Shown in pieces: positions 1-9,569 of a DNA stretch of 64,000 nt (position 1 is the first letter of the stretch; each line of letters starts with the position of its first letter). The position numbers and the translations under genes are program-made. The stretch covers positions 124,001 to 188,000 of the forward strand of contig NW_027478439.1 in assembly GCF_051014685.1 (NCBI RefSeq). The letters run 5' to 3'. This DNA is from Ptiloglossa arizonensis. Lineage: Eukaryota > Arthropoda > Insecta > Hymenoptera > Colletidae. Below the pieces are notes generated by a model that saw nothing but the letters and a program-made list of their open reading frames with translations, searched no databases and was not told where the DNA came from.

Positions 1-177
1 TGGTCAATCCGTTCACGAGATATGGGAGTTTGAAGGTAAGAAATGGTTGAACAGACAACAAATTTTTCCCACTTCTGCGGCTCCAAACGCTTAACCAGAA
101 TGGTCTAGGGAAAAAATACACATACCGTTGTAATCGGGCGACTTTCTACTTTCAGATGCATTAGGAATTTTTGTGTT
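1..177. repeat. Reference monomer of the 177-bp satellite
   Basis: This first copy sets the coordinate frame used in other entries (TGGTCAATCC = 1-10). Landmarks in the consensus are TCGCGA at 13-18, AAATTTTT at 60-67, TTCTGCTGCT at 73-82, GCTTAACCAG at 89-98, CCTAGG at 104-109, A6 at 111-116, a CENP-B-box-like motif at 123-139, and AATTTTTGGG at 166-175. The consensus has 76 G or C in 177 (43%) and 8 CpG dinucleotides. This copy differs from it in several places: TTCACGA at 12-18, GAAGGTAAG at 32-40, GAACAGAC at 49-56 and TCTAGG at 104-109. I see no internal sub-repeat that would reveal a shorter ancestral unit, although 177 equals 3 x 59. Confidence 0.95.
123..139 (+). other. CENP-B-box-like motif, consensus form (one per monomer)
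   Basis: The sequence TACCGTTGTAATCGGGC matches the mammalian CENP-B box YTTCGTTGGAARCGGGA at 12 of 17 positions. It keeps 7 of the 9 essential positions of NTTCGNNNNANNCGGGN, missing only the two T's before CG. The motif recurs at this place in most monomers of the window. In mammals the box is bound by CENP-B, a protein derived from a pogo-like transposase. Whether this organism has such a protein is unknown, so binding is a hypothesis. Chance similarity within one monomer copied 361 times counts as a single coincidence, not 361. Confidence 0.45.
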
Positions 178-830
178 TGGTCAATCCTTTCGCGGGATAT
201 GGGAGTTTGAAGCTAAGAAGCGGTTGAGAAGACAACAAATTTTTCGCACTTCTGCTGCTACAAACGCTTAACTAGAATGCCCTAGGGAGAAAATACCCAT
301 ACCGTTGTAATCGGGCGAGTATGTACTTTCAGATGCAAGAGGCATTTTTGGGCTTGGTCAATCCGTTCGCGAGATATGGGCGTTTGAAGCTAAGAAATGG
401 TTGAGAAGGCTACAAATTTCTCGCAATTCTGCTGCTCCAAACGCTTAACAAGAATGGCCTAGGGAAAAAATACACATACCGTTGTAATCGGGCGACTTTC
501 TACTTTCAGATGCAATAGGAATTTTTGTGTTTGGTCAATCCTTTCGCGGGATATGGGAGTTTGAAGGTAAGGAATGGTTGAGAAGACAACAAATTTTCCG
601 CACTTCTGCTGCTCCAAACGCTTAACCAGAGTGGCCTACGGAAAAAATACACAAACGGTTGTAATCGAGCGACTTTCTACTTTCAGATGCAATAGGAATT
701 TTTGTGTGTGGTCAATCCTTTCGCGGGAAATGGGAGTTTGAAGCTAAGAAATGGTTGAGAAGACAACAAATTTTGCGCACATCTGTTGCTCCAAACGCTT
801 AACCAGAATGACCTAGGGAAAAAATACACA

Positions 831-847
831 CACCTTTGTAATCGGGC
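831..847 (+). other. Degenerate CENP-B-box-like site, CCTTTG variant
   Basis: Here the box region reads CACCTTTGTAATCGGGC. The essential G of the first CG is replaced by T, while the A and the CGGG half remain. The same variant recurs in many monomers, for example near 1,365, 8,620, 18,530 (as ACTTTTG), 23,483, 35,340, 47,373 and 53,208. If the motif is a binding site, these copies would be predicted to be weak or dead. Confidence 0.5.
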
Positions 848-2069
848 GAGTTCCTACTTTCAGGCGCAACAGGAATTTTTGGGTTTGGTCAATCCGTTCG
901 CGAGATATGGGAGTTCGAAGCTAAGAAATGGTTGGGAAGGCAACAAATTTTGCGCACTTCTGCTGCTCCAAACGCTTAACCAGAATGGCCTAGGGAAAAA
1001 ATACACATACCGTTGTAATCGAGCGCGTTTCTACTTTCAGATGCAATAGTAATTTTTGGGTTTGGTCAATCCGTTCGCGAGATATGGGAGTTTGAATCTA
1101 AGAAATGGTTGAGAAGACAACAAATTTTGCGCACTTCTGCTGCTCCAAACGCTTAACCAGAGTGGCCTACGGAAAAAATACACATATCGTTGTAATCGGG
1201 CGACTTTCTACTTTGAGATGCAATAGGAATTTTTGTGTTTGGTCAACCCTTTCGCGGGATATGGGAGTTTGAAGCTAAGAAATGGTTGAGAAGACAACAA
1301 ATTTTTCGCACTTCTGCTGCTACAAACGCTTATCCAGAATGGCCTAGGGAAAAAATACGCATACCTTTGTAATCGGGAGAGATTCTACTTTCAGACGCAA
1401 CAGGAATTTTTGGGTTTGGTCAATCCGTTCACGAGATATGGGAGTTTGAAGCTAAGAAATGGTTGAGAAGACAACAAATTTTGCGCACTTCTGCTGCTCC
1501 AAACGCTTAACCAGAATGGCCTAGGGAAAAAATACACATACCGTTGTAATCGGGCGCGTTTCTACTTTCAGATGCAATAGTAATTTTTGGGTTTGGTCAA
1601 TCCGTTCGCGAGATATGGGAGTTTGAAGCTAAGAAATGGTTGAGAAGACAACAAATTTTTCGCACTTCTGCTGCTACAAACGCTTATCCAGAATGGCCTA
1701 TGGAAAAAATACACATACCGTTGTAATCGGGCGAGTTCCTACTTTCAGACGCAACAGGAATTTTTGGGATTGGTCAATCCGTTCGCGAGATATGGGAGTT
1801 TGAAGCTAAGAAATGGGTGAGCAGACAACAAATTTTTCCCAATTCTGCTGCTCCAAACGCTTAACCAGAATGGCCTAGGGAAAAAATACACATACCGTTG
1901 TAATCGGGCGAGTTCCTACTTTCAGACGAAACAGGAATTTTTGTGTTTGGTCAATCCGTTCGCGAGATATGGGAGCTTGAAGCTAAGAAATGGTTGAGAA
2001 CACAACAAATATTGCGCACTTCTGCTGCTCCAAACGCTTAACCAGAATGGCCGCGGGAATAAATACACG

Positions 2070-2086
2070 TACCGTTGCAATCGGCA
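2070..2086 (+). other. Degenerate CENP-B-box-like site in SacII-type monomer
   Basis: The site reads TACCGTTGCAATCGGCA and has lost the last G of CGGG. It lies in a monomer subtype that also carries CCGCGG at 2,051-2,056 in place of CCTAGG, the reading AATAAATACAC after it, TCTACATTCAG instead of TCTACTTTCAG, and GGAATATTTG instead of GGAATTTTTG. These linked differences recur together throughout the window, for example at 4.5, 6.5, 11.3, 13.4, 15.3, 24.4, 34.3, 39.6, 46.0, 57.1 and 62.8 kb. They therefore define an old, stable monomer subfamily. Confidence 0.6.
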
Positions 2087-5000
2087 GACTTTCTACATTC
2101 AGACGCAACAGGAATATTTGTGTTTGGTCAATCCGTTCGCGAGATATGGGAGTTCGAAGCTAAGAAACGGTTGAGAAGACAAGAAATTGTTCGCACTTCT
2201 GCTGCTCCAAACGCATGACCAGAATGGCCTAGGGACAAAATACACATACCGTTGTAATCGGGAGAGTTTCTACATTCAGACGCAACAGGAAATTTTGGGC
2301 TTGGTCAATCCGTACGCGAGATATGGGAGTTTGAAGCTAAGAAATGGTTGAGCAGACAACAAATTTTTCGTAAATCTGCTGCTGCAAACGCTTAACCAGA
2401 ATGGTCTAGGGAAAAAATACACATACCGTTGTAATCGGGCGACTTTCTACTTTCAGATGCATTAGGAATTTTTGTGTTTGGTCAATCCTTTCGCGCGATA
2501 TGGGAGTTTGAAGCTAAGAAGCGGTTGAGAAGACAACAAATTTTTCGCACTTCTGCTGCTACAAACGCTTAACTAGAATGGCCGCGGGAATAAATACACG
2601 TACCGTTGCAATCGGCAGACTTTCTACATTCAGACGCAACAGGAATATTTGTGTTTGGTCAATCCGTTCGCGAGATATGGGAGTTCGAAGATAAGAAACG
2701 GTTGAGAAGACAAGAAATTGTTCGCACTTCTGCTGCTCCAAACGCATGACCAGAATGGCCTAGGGACAAAATACACATACCGTTGTAATCGGGAGAGTTT
2801 CTACTTTCAGATGCAATAGCAATTTTTGGGTTTGGTCAATCCGTTCGCGAGATATGGGAGTTTGAATCTGAGAAATGGTTGAGAAGACAACAAATTTTGC
2901 GCACTTCTGCTGCTCCAAACGCTTAACCAGAGTGGCCTACGGAAAAAATACACATACCGTTGTAATCGTGCGACTTTCTACTTTGAGATGCAATAGGAAT
3001 TTTTGTGTTTGGTCAACCCTTTCGCGGGATATGGGAGTTTGAAGCTTAGAAATGGTTGAGAAGACAACAAATTTTTCGCACTTCTGCTGCTACAAACGCT
3101 TATCCAGAATGGCCTAGGGATAAATTACACATACCGTTGTAATCGGGCGAGTTCCTACTTTCAGGCGCAACAGGAATTTTTGGGATTGGTCAATCCGTTC
3201 GCGAGATATGGGAGTTTGAAGCTAAGAAATGGTTGAGCAGACAACAAATTTTTCGTAAATCTGCTGCTGCAAACGCTTAACCAGAATGGTCTAGGGAAAA
3301 AATACACATACCGTTGTAATCGGGCGACTTTCTACTTTCAGATGCATTAGGAATTTTTGTGTTTGGTCAATCCTTTCGCGGGATATGGCAGTTTGAAGCT
3401 AAGAAGCGGTTGAGAAGACAACAAATTTTTCGCACTTCTGCTGCTACAAACGCTTAACTAGAATGCCCTAGGGAGAAAATACCCATACCGTTGTAATCGG
3501 GCGAGTATGTACTTTCAGATGCAAGAGGAATTTTTGGGCTTGGTCAATCCGTTCGCGAGATATGGGAGTTTGAATCTAAGAAATGGTTGAGAAGACAACA
3601 AATTTTGCGCAATTCTGCTGCTCCAAACGCTTAACCAGAGTGGCCTACGGAAAAAATACACATACCGTTGTAATCGGGCGACTTTCTACTTTGAGATGCA
3701 ATATGAATTTTTGTGTTTGGTCAATCCTTTCGCGGGATATGGGAGTTTGAAGCTAAGAAATGGTTGAGAAGACAACAAATTTTTCGCACTTCTGCTGCTA
3801 CAAACGCTTATCCAGAATGGCCTAGGGAAAAAATACACATACCTTTGTAATCGGGCGCGTTTCTACTTTCAGATGCAATAGCAATTTTTGGGTTTGGTCA
3901 ATCCGTTCGCGAGATATGGGAGTTTGAATCTGAGAAATGGTTGAGAAGACAACAAATTTTGCGCACTTCTGCTGCTCCAAACGCTTAACCAGAGTGGCCT
4001 ACGGAAAAAATACACATACCGTTGTAATCGTGCGACTTTCTACTTTGAGATGCAATAGGAATTTTTGTGTTTGGTCAACCCTTTCGCGGGATATGGGAGT
4101 TTGAAGCTTAGAAATGGTTGAGAAGACAACAAATTTTTCGCACTTCTGCTGCTACAAACGCTTATCCAGAATGGCCTAGGGATATATTACACATACCGTT
4201 GTAATCGGGCGAGTTCCTACTTTCAGACGCAACAGGAATTTTTGGGATTGGTCAATCCGTTCGCGAGATATGGGAGTTTGAAGCTAAGAAATGGGTGAGC
4301 AGACAACAAATTTTTCCCAATTCTGCTGCTCCAAACGCTTAACCAGAATGGCCTAGGGGAAAAATACACATACCGTTGTAATCGGGCGAGTTCCTACTTT
4401 CAGACGCAACAGGAATTTTTGTGTTTGGTCAATGAGTTCGCGAGGTATGGGAGCTTGAAGCTAAGAAATGGTTGAGAACACAACAAATTTTGCGCACTTC
4501 TGCTGCTCCAAACGCTTAACCAGAATGGCCGAGGGAATAAATACACGTACCGTTGCAATCGGCAGACTTTCTACATTCAGACGCAACAGGAATATTTGTG
4601 TTTGGTCAATCCGTTCGCGAGATATGGGAGTTCGAAGCTAAGAAACGGTTGAGAAGACAAGAAATTGTTCGCACTTCTGCTGCTCCAAACGCATGACCAG
4701 AATGGCCTAGGGACAAAATACACATACCGTTGTAATCGGGAGAGTTTCTACATTCAGACGCAACAGGCAATTTTGGGCTTGGTCAATCCGTACGCGAGAT
4801 ATGGGAGTTTGAAGCTAAGAAGCGGTTGAGAAGACAACAAATTTTTCGAACATCTGCTGCTGCAAACGCTTAACCAGAATGGTCTAGGGAAAAAATACAC
4901 ATACCGTTGTAATCGGGCGACTTTCTACTTTCAGATGCATTAGGAATTTTTGTGTTTGGTCAATCCTTTCGCGGGATATGGGAGTTTGAAGCTAAGAAGC

Positions 5001-6433
5001 GGTTGAGAAGACAACAAATTTTTCGCACTTCTGCTGCTACAAACGCTTAACTAGAATGCCCTAGGGAGAAAATACCCATACCGTTGTAATCGGGCGAGTA
5101 TGTACTTTCAGATGCAAGAGGAATTTTTGGGCTTGGTCAATCCGTTCGCGAGATATGGGCGTTTGAAGCTAAGAAATGGTTGAGAAGGCTACAAATTTCT
5201 CGCAATTCTGCTGCTCCAATCGCTTAACAAGAATGGCCTAGGGAAAAAATACACATACCGTTGTAATCGGGCGACTTTCTACTTTCAGATGCAATAGTAA
5301 TTTCTGGGTTTGGTCAATCCGTTCGCGAGATATGGGAGTTTGAATCTAAGAAATGGTTGTGAAGACAACAAATTTTGCGCACTTCTGCTGCTCCAAACGC
5401 TTAACCAGAGTGGCCTACGGAAAAAATACACATACCGTTGTAATCGGGCGACTTTCTACTTTGAGATGCAATAGGAATTTTTGTGTTTGGTCAACCCTTT
5501 CGCGGGATATGGGAGTTTGAAGCTAAGAAATGGTTGAGAAGACAACAAATTTTGCGCACGTCTGTTGCTCCAAACGCTTAACCAGAATGACCTAGGGAAA
5601 AAATACACACACCTTTGTAATCGGGCGAGTTCCTACTTTCCGACGCAAAAGGAATTTTTGGGTTTGGTCAATCCATTCGCGAGATATGGGAGTTTGAAGC
5701 TAAGAAATGGTTGAGCAGACAACAAATTTTTCCCACTTCTGCTGCTCCAAACGCTTAACCACAATGGCCTAGGGAAAAAATACACATACATTTGTAATCG
5801 GGAGAGTTTCTACTTTCAGACGCAACAGGAATTTTTGGGTTTGGTCAATCCGTTCGCGAGATATGGGAGTTCGAAGCTAAGAAATGGTTGGGAAGGCAAC
5901 AAGTTTTGCGCACTTCTGCTGCTCCAAACGCTTAACCAGAATGGCCTAGGGAAAAAATACACATACCGTTGTAATCGGGCGCGTTTCTACTTTCAGATGC
6001 AATAGTAATTTCTGGGTTTGGTCAATCCGTTCGCGAGATATGGGAGTTTGAATCTAAGAAATGGTTGTGAAGACAACAAATTTTGCGCACTTCTGCTGCT
6101 CCAAACGCTTAACCAGAGTGGCCTACGGAAAAAATACACATACCGTTGTAATCGGGCGATTTTCTATTTTGAGATGCAATAGGAATTTTTGTGTTTGGTC
6201 AACCCTTTCGCGGGATATGGGAGTTTGAAGCTAAGAAATGGTTGAGAAGACAACAAATTTTGCGGACTTCTGTTGCTCCAATCCCTTAACCAGTATGACC
6301 TAGGAAAAAAATTCACATACCGTTGTAATCGGGCGAGTTCCTACTTTCTGACGCAACAGGAATTTTTGGGTTTGGTCAATCCATTCGCGAGATATGGGAG
6401 TTTGAAGCTAAGAAATGGTTGAGCAGACAACAA

Positions 6434-7538
6434 ATTTTTCCCACTTCTGCTGCTCCAAACGCTTAACCACAATGGCCGCGGGAATAAATACACATACCGT
6501 TGCAATCGGCAGACTTTCTACATTCAGACGCAACAGGAATATTTGGGTTTGGTCATTCCGTTCGCGAGATATGGGAGTTCGAAGCTAAGAAATGGTAGAG
6601 AAGACAAGAAATATTTCGCACTTCTGCTGCTCCAAACGCATGACCAGAATGGCCTAGGGACAAAATACACATACCGTTGTATTCGGGAGAGTTTCTGCAT
6701 TCAGACGCAACAGGAATTTTTGGGTTTGGTCAATCTGTTCGCGAGATATGGGAGTTTGAATCTAAGAAATGGTTGAGCAGACAACAAATTTTTCCCAATT
6801 CTGCTGATCCAAACGCTTAACCAGAATGGCCTAGGGAAAAAGTACACATACCGTTGTAATCGGGCGACTTTCTACTTACACATGCATTAGGAATTTTTGT
6901 GTTTGGTCAATCCTTTCGCGGGATATGGGAGTTTGAAGCTAAGAAACGGTTGAGAAGACAACAAATTTTTCGCACTTCTGCTGCTACAAACGCTTAACTA
7001 GAATGCCCTAGGGAGAAAATACCCATACCGTTGTAATCGGGCGAGTATGTACTTTCAGATGCAAGAGGCATTTTTGGGCTTGGTCAATCCGTTCGCGGGA
7101 TATGGGAGTTTGAAGGTAAGGAATGGTTGAGAAGACAACAAATTTTTCCCACTTCTGCTGCTCCAAACGCTTAACCACAATGGCCGCGGGAATAAATACA
7201 CATACCGTTGCAATCGGCAGACTTTCTACATTCAGACGCAACAGGAATATTTGGGTTTGGTCATTCCGTTCGCGAGATATGGGAGTTCGAAGCTAAGAAA
7301 TGGTAGAGAAGACAAGAAATTTTTCGCACTTCTGCTGCTCCAAACGCATGACCAGAATGGCCTAGGGACAAAATACACATACCGTTGTATTCGGGAGAGT
7401 TTCTGCATTCAGACGCAACAGGAATTTTTGGGTTTGGTCAATCTGTTCGCGAGATATGGGAGTTTGAATCTAAGAAATGGTTGAGCAGACAACAAATTTT
7501 TCCCAATTCTGCTGATCCAAACGCTTAGCCAGAATGGC
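6434..7538. repeat. 4-monomer higher-order repeat, 708 bp
   Basis: The segment about 6,434-6,830 is repeated at about 7,142-7,538. Both carry the SacII-type monomer (CCGCGGGAATAAATAC) followed by TGGTCATTCCG, GGTAGAGAAGACAAG, the unusual GTATTCGGGAGAG and TCTGCATTCAG, and TGCTGATCC. The intervening monomers are AvrII-type. The same SacII-led two-monomer cassette appears again near 26.0, 27.1, 30.8 and 39.6 kb, and in truncated form near 29.75, 34.3, 37.0 and 46.0 kb. That makes it a mobile reading frame of the array rather than a local event. Confidence 0.85.
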
Positions 7539-9569
7539 CTAGGGAAAAATACACATCCCGTTGTAATCGAGCGAGTTTCTACTTTCAGATGCAAGAGGAA
7601 TTTTTGGGTTTGGTCAATCCGTTCGCGAGATATGGGAGTTTGAAGCTAAGAAATGGTTGAGCAGACAACAAATTTTTCCCCATTCTGCTGCTCCAAACGC
7701 TTAACCAGAATGGCCTAGGGAAAAAATACACATACCGTTCTAATCGGGCGAGTTCCTACTTTCAGACGCAACAGGAATTTTTGGGTTTGGTCAATCCATT
7801 CGCGAGATATGGAAGTTTGAAGCTAAGAAATGGTTGAGCAGACAACAAATTTTTCGCACTTCTGCTGCTCCAAACGCTTAACCAGGATGGTATAGGGAAA
7901 AAATACACATCCCCTTGTAATCGGGAGAGTTTCTACTTTCAGACGCAGCAGGTATTTTTGGGTTTGGTCAATCCGTTCACGAGGTATGGGAGTTTGAAGG
8001 TAAGAAATGGTTGAACAAACAACAAATTTTTCCCACTTCTGCGGCTCCAAACGCTTAACCAGAATGGTCTAGGGAAAAAATACACATACCGTTGTAATCG
8101 GGCGACTTTCTACTTTCAGATGCATTAGGAATTTTTGTGTTTGGTCAATCCTTTCGCGGGATATGGGAGTTTGAAGCTAAGAAGCGGTTGAGAAGACAAC
8201 AAATTTTTCGCACTTCTGCTGCTACAAACGCTTAACTAGAATGCCCTAGGGAGAAAATACCCATACCGTTGTAATCGGGCGAGTATGTACTTTCAGATGC
8301 AAGAGGCATTTTTGGGCTTGGTCAATCCGTTCGCGAGATATGGGCGTTTGAAGCTAAGAAATGGTTGAGAAGGCTACAAATTTCTCGCAATTCTGCTGCT
8401 CCAAACGCTTAACAAGAATGGCCTAGGGAAAAAATACACATACCGTTGTAATCGGGCGACTTTCTACTTTCAGATGCAATAGGAATTTTTGTGTTTGGTC
8501 AATCCTTTCGCGGGATATGGGAGTTTGAAGGTAAGGAATGGTTGAGAAGACAACAAATTTTCCGCACTTCTGCTGCTCCAAACGCTTAACCAGAATGACC
8601 TAGGGAAAAAATACACACACCTTTGTAATCGGGCGAGTTCCTACTTTCAGGCGCAACAGGAATTTTTGGGTTTGGTCAATCCGTTCGCGAGATATGGGAG
8701 TTCGAAGCTAAGAAATGGTTGGGAAGGCAACAAATTTTGCGCAATTCTGCTGCTCCAAACGCTTAACCAGAATGGCCTAGGGAAAAAATACACATACCGT
8801 TGTAATCGAGCGCGTTTCTACTTTCAGATGCAATAGTAATTTTTGGGTTTGGTCAATCCGTTCGCGAGATATGGGAGTTTGAATCTAAGAAATGGTTGAG
8901 AAGACAACAAATTTTTCGCACTTCTGCTGCTACAAACGCTTATCCAGAATGGCCTAGGGAAAAAATACACATACCTTTGTAATCGGGAGAGTTTCTACTT
9001 TCAGACGCAACTGGAATTTTTGGGTTTGGTCAATCCGTTCACGAGATATGGGAGTTTGAAGCTAAGAAATGGTTGAGAAGACAACAAATTTTGCGCACTT
9101 CTGCTGCTCCAAACGCTTAACCAGAATGGCCTAGGGAAAAAATACACATACCGTTGTAATCGGGCGCGTTTCTACTTTCAGATGCAATAGTAATTTTTGG
9201 GTTTGGTCAATCCGTTCGCGAGATATGGGAGTTTGAATCTAAGAAATGGTTGAGAAGACAACAAATTTTGCGCAATTCTGCTGCTCCAAACGCTTAACCA
9301 GAGTGGCCTACGGAAAAAATACACATACCGTTGTAATCGGGCGACTTTCTACTTTGAGATGCAATGGGAATTTTTGTGTCTGGTCAACCCTTTCGCGGGA
9401 TATGGGAGTTTCAAGCTAAGAAATGGTTGAGAAGACAACAAATTTTTCGCACTTCTTCTGCTACAAACGCTTATCCAGAATGGCCTATGGAAAAAATACA
9501 CATACCGTTGTAATCGGGCGAGTTCCTACTTTCAGACGCAACAGGAATTTTTGGGATTGTTCAATCCGT
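7539..9569. repeat. Satellite segment; 7,965 onward copies the start of the window
   Basis: From 7,965 the sequence repeats window bases 1 onward at an offset of 7,964 bp (45 monomers minus 1 bp), including the rare CTTCTGCGGCTCC and GAAGGTAAGGAATGG. The copy is not collinear throughout. One monomer present at about 620-800 is missing at about 8,590, and another present at about 1,100-1,280 is missing near 8,890. Both losses are whole-monomer. The part 7,548-8,050 instead resembles 28.4-28.9 kb, with TTCTAATCGGG and GGATGGTATAGGG. Confidence 0.85.

Larger units (their letters stand above)
1..480. repeat. Recurrent three-monomer cassette (first of about ten occurrences)
   Basis: Three monomers with distinctive variants occur in fixed order. 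The first has GGTCTAGGG and GCATTAGGAATTTTTGTG. The second has AACTAGAATGCCC, GAGAAAATACCCATACC, GAGTATGTAC and GCAAGAGG. The third has GGGCGTTTGAAG, GAAGGCTACAAATTTCTCGC and GCTTAACAAG. The set recurs near 4.86, 8.04, 14.43, 16.38, 21.16, 22.40, 28.95, 32.66 and 41.50 kb, with partial sets near 15.66, 24.68, 36.0 and 43.62 kb. It is absent beyond about 45 kb. It behaves as a block inherited as a unit inside several different higher-order repeats. Confidence 0.85.
1..6433. repeat. Mosaic satellite segment with short local duplications
   Basis: About 36 monomers with no single higher-order period. Local copies are recognisable from shared rare variants. The segment 1,660-2,575 is repeated at 4,138-5,053 (2,478 bp = 14 monomers). 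The segment 2,320-2,580 recurs at 3,205-3,465 (885 bp = 5 monomers, sharing TTTTTCGTAAATCTG). The segment 2,800-3,228 recurs at 3,862-4,290 (1,062 bp = 6 monomers, sharing GCAATAGCAATTT and TAATCGTGCG). The first about 505 bases recur at 4,780-5,285 (4,779 bp = 27 monomers). The segment 5,291-5,768 recurs at 5,999-6,476 (708 bp = 4 monomers, sharing AATAGTAATTTCTGGG). Copies carry private substitutions, so these are not perfectly homogenised. No gene is present. Confidence 0.88.

Noticed and set aside
111..124. AAAAAATACACATA as a TATA-type promoter
   Set aside because: It is an A tract in every monomer with no associated initiator or downstream transcript evidence. Satellite transcription cannot be judged from sequence.
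1..177. 59-bp ancestral sub-repeat (177 = 3 x 59)
   Set aside because: The three 59-base thirds of the consensus show no visible similarity to one another, so the divisibility looks accidental.
83..180. Inverted repeat CCAAAC (83-88) with GTTTGG (175-180) as a hairpin
   Set aside because: Only six bases pair, with nearly 90 bases between them, and no further complementarity extends the stem. This is expected by chance.
171..180. Telomere-like TTTGGGTTTGG
   Set aside because: It occurs once per monomer, is not reiterated, lacks the TTAGGG or TTTAGGG unit, and many monomers have TTTGTGTTTGG instead.
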